Shown: in pieces, positions 28,829 through 38,504 of the stretch
Position numbering within the stretch: the first letter of the stretch is position 1
Layout: each line of letters opens with the position of its first letter
From: [Empedobacter] haloabium
GTDB taxonomy: Bacteria > Pseudomonadota > Gammaproteobacteria > Burkholderiales > Burkholderiaceae_D
Assembly: GCA_008011715.2 (NCBI GenBank)
Contig: CP136508.1
Location: forward strand, 4,030,001-4,094,000
DNA: 64,000 nucleotides
Reading direction: 5' to 3'
Translations under genes and position numbers: made by a program
The notes under the pieces: model-generated
Database searches by the model: none
Seen by the model: only the letters and a program-made list of their open reading frames with translations
Told to the model about the DNA's origin: nothing

Positions 28829-31528
28829 TTACTCGGAGATCTGCACGTTGCGCTGGTCGAACACCAGCCAGGACTTGCCGCGCTGGACCAGCAGCTTGGT
28901 GTTGGTCAGGTACGTTACGTAGACTGGCACGTTGGTCGCGCAGTCCTCCGTCAGCACGGTCAGCGTGGCGATCTGATTGTGGCGGTCCGTCGTCTTGTAC
29001 GCCGTGTGGAACTGCTGGTTCGGGTTGAAGTAGCCCGGATACAGCGTGGCCATGTCTTCCGGTTGCGTGTACGCGCCATTGAAGCCGTGGAAGTAGCTGC
29101 ACACCTTGGCATCCGCCGCGACCACCTTCAGGCGACGCGGCTGGGCCGGATCGACCTCCGGCTTGGCGACCGTCTGGTAGTTGAACTGCCAGCGGCGCTT
29201 GATGTCGCTGCTGGCGAAGTCATAGATCAGCGCGACGCGATCGGCCCGGTTGTAAGCCACCGTGCGCACCGCATTCTTCAGGAGTGGCTTGAACGTGTGC
29301 GAACCCGGCGTGATTTCGCCCTGGTAGGCGCCAGTGGCGTCCCCGGTCGCGATGGACCAGTTGCTGGTCTCGGGTGCGTAAAAATTCACCAGCCTGGCGT
29401 TGGCCACCATGGAGAAGGCCGGGTTGCCTGCCACCGTCGGATCGGGTACCCGCTCGGCCTGGCCGATACCGCTGTCCGTGTAGCCTTCGCCGGCGTCGAA
29501 CGTCAGCGCGTTCTTGAAGCGGGTGGCGCGGCGCAGCTGCTGCTCCGTGAGGTCGTCGAAGTTCTTGTACACGCCGCCGGAAACGAAGATGTCGCGGCCC
29601 TTCGACACGAACACGAAGCTGTTGTTGTCGGCGTGGCTGTGGTTGAGCGAACCCAGGCGGCTGGAGCGGAAATACAGGCTGGAGCGGAGCGGATCGGACG
29701 TATTCGTGTGCATCGCGACCTGGCCCGCATCCTCGAACAGGTAGCTGGACGGCAGTTGCGGATTCTCGGCCGGGGCCACGCGGGCTTTGCTGGCCGTCAT
29801 CAGGTAATGGTAGATCCGCAGCGGCAGCGTGCGGGTGGCATCGATGCCGGCACGGTAGTACCACTCGTCCACCGGATTCTGCGACACGTGCGCGAACAGA
29901 CCATACGACTGCCAGGCGTAGGAGTAGTAATAGCCGCCCTGCTCCGAGCCGTCACCGAACGGCGCGCGGGTGCCACCGAAAGGATTGCTTTCGCTGATCC
30001 GCGAGCGGATACGCGGTGTTGTCGCGTAGAAGTTGTCACCGAACTTGTCCAGCGCCTGGATGTGGCTGATGTCGACGCCTGCCGTCAGCTGGTAGTCGGC
30101 CAGCAGTTGCGCGTAGCTGTTCAGCGCCATCCAGGTGTAGCCGGTGCTGTTGCCGAAGGCGCTGTCGCTGCCGCCGCGCCACGTGCCGATGGTGGTGATC
30201 ACCGTGTTCCAGGTCTTTGCCAGCAACTGGCCCTCCGTTCCCGCCGGCTCGTAGCGCTCGGCGCTGCCGACCGCCCCCGTTGTGTGCATCATCACTTCCA
30301 CAGCGTAAAGTGCGGCGGTCAGCAGGTGCGAGTCGTAGGGAAGGCGGTACAGGCTGTCGAGCTTCGCCATCAGCGGGTCCATCCGCGCCTTGATGCACTT
30401 GATGATCACGTCGCGTTGCGCAGGGGTCATCCGCGTATACAGCATGTCCAGTCCCAGCGACAGGCTGCGCAGCACGTCGCGGTTCCACTGGTCCTGCTTC
30501 CATTCGGTGGTGGGCCCTTCCTTGTCGGTGCGCCAGGCTGCCACCTTCAGCAGGCTGTTGATCGCTTCCTGTTGATAGCCGGCGTTGTTCGCGATAAGGC
30601 CGGCCGTGGCCAGCGTCTCGATGCGCAGCAAGACGTTATGGATGGCGTTGTTGTCGGCCGGCTCGGGGATGTCGACCGGCGTCGCGAAGCCGGCCGCCTT
30701 CGCCATATAGGCCGCATAGGAATCCTTCTGGTCGCTGACCTTCAGGGCGGCATCGATCGCGCTCCACGTCATGATCTTGCCGCTGGCATCGCGCGGCAGG
30801 ATGCGCGGCCAGGGCTTGGCGAGGACGTTCGCACGCACCTGCGCGCCGCTCGCCACGTTGGGCAGCTCGGCGCCATTGAAGTCGAACGTACGGTCCTGGC
30901 TCGTGCGCACGACGCCGGTGCTCGTTCGCTCCTGCACCTTCCATGTATAGCGCCCCGGCTCCACCAGCGGCTTGGGCAGCACCAGGCGTGGCTCCCTGGT
31001 GGTGACGCTGTACTCGTAGCCCCCAGGGCCCGTCAGCGTGAAGGTCATTTCGGCGAGCTGCGAGGTGAGCGCCAGCTGGGCCCAGGTGAACAGCGGCGTT
31101 GCCGTGCGCACCGTCGTGCAGTCGCGCGGCTCGATGCGCAGGTATTTGTGGGCGGCCATGTAGTCGGTATCGGCCTGTGGCACGCAGCCGGGGGCGTAGG
31201 CTTCCGGGATGTAACCCTTGTCCAGCACGGTGCCGCGGCTCAGCGCGATGGTACGCACGTCGGTCGTCTTGGCGTCGGCGTTCGTGGCTTCGAGGCGATA
31301 GTCGAGCTTTGCGCCGCTGGTGGCGAGCGGCGTGACGGTAATGCTGTTGCCGGTAACGACCTGGCCGTTCAGGCGCACGATCGTTGCGTCGGACACTGTC
31401 CAGCTCAGCTTGACGGGCTGGCCGTCGACGACCTTCAGGTTATCGGCATCGAAGCTGACGATGGTGGGAGTAGCGTGGGCGGCGCTCATGGCGAGCGACA
31501 GCAGCATGGCAATACGGGTCTTTTGCAT
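28829..31528 (-). CDS. secreted heparinase II/III-like polysaccharide lyase
   Basis: An 899-residue exported protein. The signal peptide ends near AHA (residue 19). An Ig/fibronectin-like region (about 20-95) and a FN3-like segment (about 160-215) precede an alpha/alpha toroid domain (about 230-620). The C-terminal beta-sandwich contains the heparinase II/III signature SLNHSHADNNSFVFVSKGRD (His and Asn near 640-650). Such enzymes cleave uronic-acid polysaccharides by beta-elimination. The exact substrate (heparin-like, alginate or other) cannot be set from sequence. Confidence 0.82.
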   Translation of the reverse strand: MQKTRIAMLLSLAMSAAHATPTIVSFDADNLKVVDGQPVKLSWTVSDATIVRLNGQVVTGNSITVTPLATSGAKLDYRLEATNADAKTTDVRTIALSRGTVLDKGYIPEAYAPGCVPQADTDYMAAHKYLRIEPRDCTTVRTATPLFTWAQLALTSQLAEMTFTLTGPGGYEYSVTTREPRLVLPKPLVEPGRYTWKVQERTSTGVVRTSQDRTFDFNGAELPNVASGAQVRANVLAKPWPRILPRDASGKIMTWSAIDAALKVSDQKDSYAAYMAKAAGFATPVDIPEPADNNAIHNVLLRIETLATAGLIANNAGYQQEAINSLLKVAAWRTDKEGPTTEWKQDQWNRDVLRSLSLGLDMLYTRMTPAQRDVIIKCIKARMDPLMAKLDSLYRLPYDSHLLTAALYAVEVMMHTTGAVGSAERYEPAGTEGQLLAKTWNTVITTIGTWRGGSDSAFGNSTGYTWMALNSYAQLLADYQLTAGVDISHIQALDKFGDNFYATTPRIRSRISESNPFGGTRAPFGDGSEQGGYYYSYAWQSYGLFAHVSQNPVDEWYYRAGIDATRTLPLRIYHYLMTASKARVAPAENPQLPSSYLFEDAGQVAMHTNTSDPLRSSLYFRSSRLGSLNHSHADNNSFVFVSKGRDIFVSGGVYKNFDDLTEQQLRRATRFKNALTFDAGEGYTDSGIGQAERVPDPTVAGNPAFSMVANARLVNFYAPETSNWSIATGDATGAYQGEITPGSHTFKPLLKNAVRTVAYNRADRVALIYDFASSDIKRRWQFNYQTVAKPEVDPAQPRRLKVVAADAKVCSYFHGFNGAYTQPEDMATLYPGYFNPNQQFHTAYKTTDRHNQIATLTVLTEDCATNVPVYVTYLTNTKLLVQRGKSWLVFDQRNVQISE

Positions 31529-31688
31529 GGGATGGCCTCAAGATACGTACGGGGACCGTCGCTCTCTGGCGCATCGTGCGCCCCAGCCGTCGCGACGGCA
31601 TGACGGGCGGCACACGGATTTTATCGTGCAAATAATGCAACAAATCTATCGAATCCTCACACCCCTCCGAAGGTAGGGTATGGCGCTG

Positions 31689-33281
31689 TCAGGCCGCCTT
31701 GCGCCGCCGCAGCAGGTGCCGGATGCGCGCGCTCAGCACGTCGGCGTTGTAGGGCTTCTGCAGCAAGCTGACGGAAGGATCGAGCTTGCCCTCGTGCGCC
31801 AGCACGCCCTCGGCGTAGCCGGAAGTGAACAGGATCTGCACGTCCGGCTGGCGCCGGCGCAGCAGGTCGGCCAGCTCCAGGCTGCTCATCTTGCCGGGCA
31901 TGATCACGTCCGTGAACAGCAGGTCGACATGGGCGCCGCCTTCGATCATGCGGGCGGCGTGGTCGGCGTCCGGTGCCTGCAGCACCTGGTAGCCGAGCGC
32001 GGACAGCAGGCCGACGGTGGCATCGCGCACCGCTTCCTCGTCTTCCACCACCAGGATCGTCTCGACGCCGCCGAACAGCGCCGTCACCGCCGCGTCGTCG
32101 TCATGCGCCGGCGCCTGGCTGCTGCGGCGCAGGAAGATGCGCACGCTGGTGCCCTCGCCCGGGCTGCTCTTCAAGAGGATCTCGCCGCCCGACTGCTTGA
32201 CGAAACCGTACGCCATCGACAGGCCCAGGCCCGTACCCTGGCCGGTCGGCTTGGTCGTGAAGAACGGCTCGAACGCGCGTTGCAGCACTTCCGGCGGCAT
32301 GCCTTTGCCGGTATCGGCCACTTCGATCATCACGTAGTCGACGTCGCCCACCTCGGCCAGCTGGGGCGAGCCCTGCGGCACGTTGCGGGCGCGCAGGGTC
32401 AGCGTGCCGCCGTTCGGCATGGCGTCGCGCGCGTTGATGGCCAGGTTGAGGATGACGTTGTGCAGCTGGCTCGGATCGACGGCCGTGCTCCACAGCCGCG
32501 GGCCGATATCGGTGACGATTTCCGCCTGCGGCCCCAGCACGCGGCGCAGCATGTCCTCCATTTCCGTGAGCGCGACGGAGGGATCGATGACGACCGCCTG
32601 CAGCGGCTGGCGGCGGGCGAACGCCAGCAGGTGGGCGGCCAGCCGTGCGCCGCGCTCGACGCCGGCCAGCGCCGTGTCGATGCGGGCACGGGCATTGTCG
32701 TTGACGCCGCCGATCAGCTTCAGCAGCTGCAGGTTGCCGCCGATGATCTGCAGCACGTTGTTGAAGTCGTGCGCCACGCCGCCGGTCAGCTGGCCGATCG
32801 CTTCCATTTTCTGCGCCTGGTGCAGCGCCGCCTGGCTGACGCGCAATTCCTCCTGGCTGCGCGCCAACGACGCGAACGCCTCGTCGCGCTGGCGCCGCGC
32901 CACGCAGGCACCGCTGTGGTAACGCACCCGCGCCACCAGCTCGCGCGGGTCGGGCCACTTGACCAGGTAGTCGTTGGCGCCGGCCGCAAAGGCCTGCACC
33001 TTGATCTCGGCGTCCTGCTCGGAGGACAGCAACACGATGGGCAGGTTCTCGGTACGGGGATCGGCACGCAGGCTGCGGATCACGGCAAAGCCGTCCGTGC
33101 CCGGCATGCGCAGGTCGACCAGCACAACTGTCGCCGCGACCTCCAGCGCCAGGGCGACCGCCTTGTCGGCGCAGTGGTCATAGCAAAGTGTGATGTCGGC
33201 GTGCGACTCCAGGCTGTGCAGCAGGTAGTCCCGCGCCAGCGCTTCGTCGTCAATCAGGAGGACGGAACAGGTGTGTTGCAT
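31689..33281 (-). CDS. hybrid sensor kinase, REC-HisKA-HATPase-REC
   Basis: A 530-residue soluble signalling protein without membrane segments. An N-terminal receiver (1-125, phospho-Asp in VVLVDLRMPGTDG) is joined by a short coiled coil to a histidine kinase (QLTGGVAHDFNNVLQIIGGN, phospho-His about 170). The ATPase has NLAINARDAMP, DTGKGMP and GTGLGLSMAYG. A C-terminal receiver follows (LLFTDVIMPGK, Lys in LLQKPYN). The AHDFNN type is common in phosphorelays. There is no sensor domain, so input must come through the first receiver. The start at 33281 gives MQHTCSVLLIDDE. No partner regulator is adjacent. Confidence 0.9.
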   Translation of the reverse strand: MQHTCSVLLIDDEALARDYLLHSLESHADITLCYDHCADKAVALALEVAATVVLVDLRMPGTDGFAVIRSLRADPRTENLPIVLLSSEQDAEIKVQAFAAGANDYLVKWPDPRELVARVRYHSGACVARRQRDEAFASLARSQEELRVSQAALHQAQKMEAIGQLTGGVAHDFNNVLQIIGGNLQLLKLIGGVNDNARARIDTALAGVERGARLAAHLLAFARRQPLQAVVIDPSVALTEMEDMLRRVLGPQAEIVTDIGPRLWSTAVDPSQLHNVILNLAINARDAMPNGGTLTLRARNVPQGSPQLAEVGDVDYVMIEVADTGKGMPPEVLQRAFEPFFTTKPTGQGTGLGLSMAYGFVKQSGGEILLKSSPGEGTSVRIFLRRSSQAPAHDDDAAVTALFGGVETILVVEDEEAVRDATVGLLSALGYQVLQAPDADHAARMIEGGAHVDLLFTDVIMPGKMSSLELADLLRRRQPDVQILFTSGYAEGVLAHEGKLDPSVSLLQKPYNADVLSARIRHLLRRRKAA

Positions 33282-33504
33282 GGCGCTTGGGTGGTTCTGT
33301 AGGCGTGGACACGAGACTATGAACAAAGAGCAAGATTGCATTCTATCTCATACGTTTCCAGGCCGGGGCGCACGTGTTCAACCGTGCGCGGGTCGGGCGC
33401 GCAGGTGTTGCAACGAGTCCGCTGGCGGGCCGCACTGTCGGGCGGTCTTACAGTTCCTTGCGGAAAACTCAGCAAGTACTTGATTTTCCTGCTGGCGCCA
33501 GCAC

Positions 33505-33520
33505 TGGCGCGCCGCTTGCT
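33505..33520 (+). promoter_or_regulatory. sigma-54 (-24/-12) promoter of the PEP-CTERM gene
   Basis: TGGCGCGCCGCTTGCT fits the RpoN consensus TGGCAC(G)-N4-TTGC(A/T). GG at 33506-33507 and GC at 33518-33519 are separated by exactly ten bases. Transcription would start near 33531, leaving a short leader with AAGGAG before the ATG at 33555. PEP-CTERM genes in other bacteria are known to use RpoN with PrsR-type activators. Bases 33282-33504 hold nothing else I recognise. Confidence 0.6.
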
Positions 33521-33554
33521 TGCACCAGGATCTCTACCTTGCAAGGAGACTCCC

Positions 33555-34160
33555 ATGCTGACTACCTTACCGAAAGCACTGACGGCGCTGGCCCTGGTGT
33601 CGACCGCCCTGACCGCCGGCGCAACCGTCCAGATCGCCCCGGCCCATGTCTACACGGCGCAACTGTCGGGCGCCAGCGAGGACCCGCCGAATGCGTCGAC
33701 CGCCACCGGCAGCGCCAGGGTCGGCTTCGACATCGGCACCCATACGCTGACGATCGACGTGACGTTCTCCGGCCTCCTTGGCGACAGCACGAACGCCCAC
33801 CTCCACTGCTGTACCGCGCTGCCCGGCGCAGGCACCGCCGGCCCCGCTACCAGCACACCGACCCTCAGCGGTTTCCCGTCGGGCGTCAGGAGTGGCACGT
33901 ACCACCACGTGTTCGACACCTCCCTGGCCAGCACGTGGAACAACGGCTTCATCAACTCGCACGGCGGCATCGCCGGGGCGGAGCAGGCACTGCTGGCCGC
34001 CTTGGACAACGGCCAGGCCTACTTCAACATCCACAGTTCGTTCGCCCCGGGCGGCGAGATCCGCGGCTTCCTGCAGCCGGTGCCCGAGCCGGGCGAGCTG
34101 GCCATGCTGGCCGTGGGGCTGCCATTCGTGCTGGTGCTGGCGCGGCGGCGGCGCGGCTGA
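33555..34160 (+). CDS. CHRD domain protein with PEP-CTERM sorting signal
   Basis: A 201-residue exported protein. It has a signal peptide (cleavage about residue 22), a CHRD domain from about 30 to 165 with TAQLSGASEDPPNASTATGS and GGEIRGFLQPV at its ends, then the PEP-CTERM tail. The tail is VPEPGELAMLAVGLP, a hydrophobic segment and the basic run RRRRG. Exosortase would cleave and anchor or release it, often together with exopolysaccharide. No exosortase gene is in the window. An AAGGAG ribosome-binding site fixes the start. Confidence 0.9.
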   Translation: MLTTLPKALTALALVSTALTAGATVQIAPAHVYTAQLSGASEDPPNASTATGSARVGFDIGTHTLTIDVTFSGLLGDSTNAHLHCCTALPGAGTAGPATSTPTLSGFPSGVRSGTYHHVFDTSLASTWNNGFINSHGGIAGAEQALLAALDNGQAYFNIHSSFAPGGEIRGFLQPVPEPGELAMLAVGLPFVLVLARRRRG

Positions 34161-34223
34161 GGGCACGCCGTCTCGTCGTGGCGGCACATCCGGAGCGGCC
34201 ACGCCCGGGCCTTGCCGCCACCG

Positions 34224-34787
34224 TCAGCGCCGCCACGCCTCCACCTCGTCCACTCGCGCGTCACAGTGCTCGTCCCAGCGGCGCTGCTCCGTGACGGCGA
34301 CATCCATGCGCAGCACCCGCGCCATGTGCGCGGCCATTGCCTGCTTGCGTTCGGGGGTATTGTCGATCAGCGGGCGCAGGCGCCACAGCGCGTCGCCATA
34401 GGGCGCCAGTTCGGGCGCGATCGCACCCATGCAATCACCTGCGTGCACGAGCATGGCCTGGGCTGCCGCGGACTCGTCCGCGTCGCCGGCCAGGATGCCG
34501 TGCTGGGTGGCGATGACGGCATTGGCCACGGCGCGCAGCACTTTCTCGCTGTCGCCGAAATGCCGGGCGATGTGGCGTTCGAGGTCGTCGCGCACGCCGT
34601 TGGCGTTGCTGTCGATGCCGGCCAGGGTGGCGCGGCCGGCATCGCCCGGGTCGGGCGGCAGTTCGATGGCCGGCGCCGCGGCGCGCAGGCGCGCGGCCTG
34701 GGCCGGCACGAGGCCGTGCCAGCTGGCGGCAAGCAAACCCAGCGCCAGGCAGCCGGCGGCCAGCTGGCGGATGCGGACGGTAGTCAT
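34224..34787 (-). CDS. hypothetical exported protein with Asp/Asn-rich loop
   Basis: A 187-residue protein not assigned to a known family. It begins with a signal peptide or N-terminal anchor (residues 1-31, cleavage near AQA). Just after comes GIDSNANGVRDDLERHI, an acidic loop of the D-x-N-x-N-G type seen in calcium-binding thrombospondin-3 and dockerin-like repeats, leading into a helix. The rest is helical with two cysteines (about 118 and 175). The start at 34787 follows GGGGAG closely. It is convergent with the CHRD gene. Confidence 0.7.
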   Translation of the reverse strand: MTTVRIRQLAAGCLALGLLAASWHGLVPAQAARLRAAAPAIELPPDPGDAGRATLAGIDSNANGVRDDLERHIARHFGDSEKVLRAVANAVIATQHGILAGDADESAAAQAMLVHAGDCMGAIAPELAPYGDALWRLRPLIDNTPERKQAMAAHMARVLRMDVAVTEQRRWDEHCDARVDEVEAWRR

Positions 34788-34873
34788 GGCGCTCCCCTGT
34801 GACGTAGGAAGGCCAGCATACCGCCCGGAAATAACGGCAAGATTACTACAGATCAATGCGCCGCCGAGCTCCG

Positions 34874-34914
34874 ACCAAAACACAACGGCCCGGCCGCTTG
34901 CGCGACCGGGCCGT
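34874..34914 (-). terminator. intrinsic terminator of htpG
   Basis: A 9-base perfect stem ACGGCCCGG/CCGGGCCGT (34885-34914, 12-base loop) is followed on the minus strand by TTGTGTTTTGG. It lies 30 bases past the htpG stop. Confidence 0.75.
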
Positions 34915-34944
34915 CATCAGGCTGCGGAAGAGCTCAATGCAGGA

Positions 34945-36852
34945 TTACTTCAGCAGCATCTCGTTGACGCGCTTGACGAACGCCGCCGGGTCGGTCAGGG
35001 TGCCGCCTTCGGCCAGCAGGGCCTGGTCGAACAGGATGTGCGTCCAGTCGGCGAACTTGCCGTCTTCCGCGTTCTCGTATTTCAGGCGGGTGACCAGCGG
35101 GTGGTTCGGGTTGATCTCCAGGATGGGCTTCGATTCCGGTGCGTTCTGGCCGGCCGCCTTCAGCATGCGCAGCAGGTTGCCGGACAGTTCGTGCTCGTCC
35201 GCCACCAGGCAGGCCGGCGAGTCGGTCAGGCGGAACGTGACGCGCACGTCCTTGGCCTTCTCGCCCAGCGTTTCCTTCATCTTCGCCACGAGATCCTTGT
35301 ACTGGTTCTCGGTTTCCTCGTGCTCCTTCTTCTCGGCCTCGTCTTCCAGCTTGCCCAGGTCCAGGCCGCCCTTGGCGACGGAGACCAGTTCCTTGCCGTC
35401 GAATTCGGTCAGGAACGACAGCATCCACTCGTCCACGCGGTCCGTCAGCAGCAGCACCTCGACGCCCTTCTTGCGGAAGATCTCCAGGTGCGGGCTGTTC
35501 TTGGCGGCCGTGTAGCTGTCGGCGGTCACGTAGTAGATCTTCTCCTGGCCTTCCTTCATGCGGCCCACGTAGTCGGCCAGCGCTACCGTCTGGTCGGCCG
35601 AGTCGGCGTTGGTCGAGGCGAAGCGCAGCAGCTTGGCCAGGCGGTCCTTGTTCGCCATGTCCTCGCCGATGCCTTCCTTCAGCACCTGGCCGAACTCGGT
35701 CCAGAACGTGGCGTACTTGTCCTTCTTGTCCTGCTCCTCGGCGTTGGCCAGTTCCTCCAGCATGCCGATGACGCGCTTGGTCGAGCCTTCGCGGATGGCC
35801 TTGACGTCACGCGACTCCTGCAGGATCTCGCGCGACACGTTCAGCGGCAGGTCGGCCGAGTCGATCACGCCCTTCACGAAGCGCAGGTAGGTCGGCATCA
35901 GCTGCTCGGCGTCGTCCATGATGAAGACGCGCTTGACGTACAGCTTCAGGCCGCCGCGCTTGTTGCGGTCCCACAGGTCGAACGGCGCCTTGGCCGGGAC
36001 GTACAGCAGCTGCGTGTATTCGCTGCGGCCCTCGACGCGGTTGTGCGTGTAGGTCAGCGGCGCGGCGAAGTCGTGCGAGACGTGCTTGTAGAACTCCTCG
36101 TACTGTTCCGGCGTGATCTCGCTCTTCGCGCGCGCCCACAATGCGCTGGCCTGGTTGATGGTTTCCAGTTCCTCCTTGGTCACCATCTCCTTCTTCTCTT
36201 CGTCCCACTCCTCTTTCGCCATCTGGATCGGCAGCGAGATGTGGTCGGAATACTTGCGGATGATCGATTTCAGCTTCCAGGCCGACAACAGTTCGTCCTC
36301 GCCTTCGCGCAGGTGCAGGATGATGCTGGTGCCGCGGTCGGTCTTCTGGATGGCCTCGACGCTGTAGTCGCCCTCGCCGGTCGATTCCCAGCGCACGGCG
36401 TCCGCCGGCTGCAGGCCGGCCCGGCGCGTCTCGACGGTGATCTTGTCGGCCACGATGAAGCCGGAGTAGAAGCCCACACCGAACTGGCCGATCAGCGCGG
36501 CGTCCTTCTGCTGGTCGCCGGACAGCTTGCCGAAGAATTCCTTGGTGCCGGACTTGGCGATGGTGCCGAGGTGCGAGATGACCTCGTCGCGGCTCATGCC
36601 GATGCCGTTGTCCGAAATGGTGATGGTGCGGGCGGCCTTGTCGAAGCTGACCTTGATCTTCAGCTCGTGGTCGTTGCCGTACAGGGCGTCGTTGTTGATC
36701 GCCTCGAAGCGCAGCTTGTCGGCGGCGTCGGATGCGTTGGAGATCAGCTCGCGGAGAAAAATTTCCTTGTTCGAGTACAGCGAGTGGATCATCAGCTGCA
36801 GGAGTTGCTTCACTTCCGCCTGGAAGCCCAAAGTTTCTTTGTTATCGGCCAT
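34945..36852 (-). CDS. htpG: molecular chaperone HtpG (Hsp90)
   Basis: An ATP-driven dimeric chaperone that remodels client proteins with DnaK. The 635-residue length is standard. The GHKL ATPase has [28 protein letters not shown] and [13 protein letters not shown]. The middle domain includes a long [20 protein letters not shown] stretch with the catalytic Arg, and a C-terminal dimerisation domain follows. It has a heat-shock-type promoter and its own terminator, so it is a single-gene unit. Confidence 0.97.
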   Translation of the reverse strand: MADNKETLGFQAEVKQLLQLMIHSLYSNKEIFLRELISNASDAADKLRFEAINNDALYGNDHELKIKVSFDKAARTITISDNGIGMSRDEVISHLGTIAKSGTKEFFGKLSGDQQKDAALIGQFGVGFYSGFIVADKITVETRRAGLQPADAVRWESTGEGDYSVEAIQKTDRGTSIILHLREGEDELLSAWKLKSIIRKYSDHISLPIQMAKEEWDEEKKEMVTKEELETINQASALWARAKSEITPEQYEEFYKHVSHDFAAPLTYTHNRVEGRSEYTQLLYVPAKAPFDLWDRNKRGGLKLYVKRVFIMDDAEQLMPTYLRFVKGVIDSADLPLNVSREILQESRDVKAIREGSTKRVIGMLEELANAEEQDKKDKYATFWTEFGQVLKEGIGEDMANKDRLAKLLRFASTNADSADQTVALADYVGRMKEGQEKIYYVTADSYTAAKNSPHLEIFRKKGVEVLLLTDRVDEWMLSFLTEFDGKELVSVAKGGLDLGKLEDEAEKKEHEETENQYKDLVAKMKETLGEKAKDVRVTFRLTDSPACLVADEHELSGNLLRMLKAAGQNAPESKPILEINPNHPLVTRLKYENAEDGKFADWTHILFDQALLAEGGTLTDPAAFVKRVNEMLLK

Positions 36853-36898
36853 TTCTACCTCAAGTATATTGTTGAGCAGGGTTTCAGGGATTGCCGGA

Positions 36899-36926
36899 AT
36901 ATCGGGTTGTCATTCTATCTTTCAAG
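36899..36926 (-). promoter_or_regulatory. sigma-32 heat-shock promoter of htpG
   Basis: On the minus strand CTTGAA is followed after 14 bases by CCCGATAT, close to the RpoH consensus CTTGAAA-N(11-15)-CCCCATNT. The -10 element ends about 47 bases before the htpG start. Confidence 0.7.
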
Positions 36927-36959
36927 AGTGGTTCGGCAAAATTTCGTAGACCCGAGGGG

Positions 36960-38405
36960 TCAGCCCAGCTCCCGCTCGAGGAAGCGCCACACCGCCGCGT
37001 CCTGCATGGCCGCGATGTTCAGGCGCATGAAGCGCGACGGCAGCTGGCTGGGCGAGAACAGGCTGCCCGGCGCCAGCAGCAGGCCCGCCGCCATCGCGCG
37101 CTCGGCCAGCACATTGGTGTCGCGCCCCGCATCGGCCCAGACGAACATGCCGGCCGGCGGCGCCAGGTCGATCGCCAGGCCCAGGCGCTCGAGCTGGCGC
37201 ACCGTGCGGGCGCGCAGCCCGTCCAGCCGCGCACGCATGCGCTCGGCGTGCTTGCGGTAGCTGCCCTCGCACAGGATGCGGTGCACCACCCGCTCGCCGA
37301 TATCGGACGTGGTCAGCGTCTGCAGCATCTTGCGGTCGGCCAGCCGCCGCGCCACCTCCGGCGCCGCGGCGATGAAGCCCACGCGCAGATTGGCCGCCAT
37401 CGTCTTCGAGAAGCCGGACAGGTAGATCACGTGCTTGAGCTGGTCCAACGCCGCCAGCCGCGTGGCCGGTTGCACGGCGGGGCCCGGGTGCAGGTCGCAG
37501 TAGATGTCGTCCTCGACCAGCGTGATGCCGTGCCGCTCGGCGATGCGCAGCACCTGGAACGCCTTGGCGGCGGACAGCGACGTCGACGTCGGGTTGTGCA
37601 GTACTGAATTGATCACGTACAGCCTGGGCTGGTGCAGCGCCGCCAGCTCCTCCAGGCGCGCCAGGTCGGGCCCGTCCGCCAGGCGCGGCACGCCGACCAC
37701 GCGCGCGCCCAACGCCGCGAACGAGGCGAACATCAGGAACCAGGCCGGATCGTCGACCAGGATGGTGTCGCCGGGGCGGGTGAACTCGCGCGCCACCATG
37801 TCCAGCGCCTGCGTCACGCCGGCCGTCGTCACGATCTGCTCCGGCGCGGCGGCGATCTCCACTTCCGCCAGCTTGAGCTGCAACTGCTGGCGCAGCGGCA
37901 GGAAACCCTGCGGCACGCCGTAGTTCAGCAGGATGTCATCCTGGCGCCGCGTAACGTGGCGCAGCGCGCCCGCGACGGCGGCCGCGTCCAGCCACTCGGC
38001 CGGCAGCACGCCCGTGCCGGGCATCTGCTGGTGCGGCAGCTGGCGGAACATATTGCGCACCAGCCAGGCCACGTCCAGGCCCTGCTCGGCCGGCTCGACG
38101 GCAGCCGGCGCCGCGGCGGGCACCGTGCCGGGGCGGGTGCGAACGAAGAAGCCGGCGCCGCGGCGCGATTCCAGGTAGCCGCGCGCGACCAGCTTGTCGT
38201 AGGCGGCGACGACGGTAAAGGCGGATACGCCATGCGCCGCCGCGAATGCGCGGATCGACGGCATGCGCCCACCGGGCCGCAGCAGCCGCTCCTCGATGCG
38301 GGCGGCAACGGTGCGCACGATCTGGTCCGTCAGCGATTCGCCGGCGTCCCGGTCCAGCAGGCTGGCAGGGAGCGCAGGGACGGTGGGGAGCCGTGTATTG
38401 GTCAT
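36960..38405 (-). CDS. MocR-type GntR regulator with aminotransferase domain
   Basis: A 481-residue transcription factor. It has an N-terminal GntR winged helix (about 20-90, with SIRAFAAAHGVSAFTVVAAY as recognition region) and a class I aminotransferase-like domain. PLP would bind the Lys in YLSGFSKTMAANLRVGF (about 325). It is divergent from an EamA exporter gene, a common regulator-target pairing, and probably senses an amino acid or PLP. Direct repeats in the shared promoter are described separately. Confidence 0.9.
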   Translation of the reverse strand: MTNTRLPTVPALPASLLDRDAGESLTDQIVRTVAARIEERLLRPGGRMPSIRAFAAAHGVSAFTVVAAYDKLVARGYLESRRGAGFFVRTRPGTVPAAAPAAVEPAEQGLDVAWLVRNMFRQLPHQQMPGTGVLPAEWLDAAAVAGALRHVTRRQDDILLNYGVPQGFLPLRQQLQLKLAEVEIAAAPEQIVTTAGVTQALDMVAREFTRPGDTILVDDPAWFLMFASFAALGARVVGVPRLADGPDLARLEELAALHQPRLYVINSVLHNPTSTSLSAAKAFQVLRIAERHGITLVEDDIYCDLHPGPAVQPATRLAALDQLKHVIYLSGFSKTMAANLRVGFIAAAPEVARRLADRKMLQTLTTSDIGERVVHRILCEGSYRKHAERMRARLDGLRARTVRQLERLGLAIDLAPPAGMFVWADAGRDTNVLAERAMAAGLLLAPGSLFSPSQLPSRFMRLNIAAMQDAAVWRFLERELG

Positions 38406-38440
38406 GCGTCCATTACAGTTATTGATGTGAGCAGGGCAAG

Positions 38441-38460
38441 TGTATAGGCACTGTACTGGC
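38441..38460. promoter_or_regulatory. direct-repeat operator candidate between MocR and exporter genes
   Basis: TGTATAGGC (38441-38449) and TGTACTGGC (38452-38460) repeat head to tail with an 11-base period, one DNA turn. MocR proteins commonly bind direct repeats. The site sits midway in the 99-base divergent region. Confidence 0.35.
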
Positions 38461-38504
38461 CAGAAGTTCTACGATACTCCTGTCCACACTCCAGCGCCAG
38501 TCCC

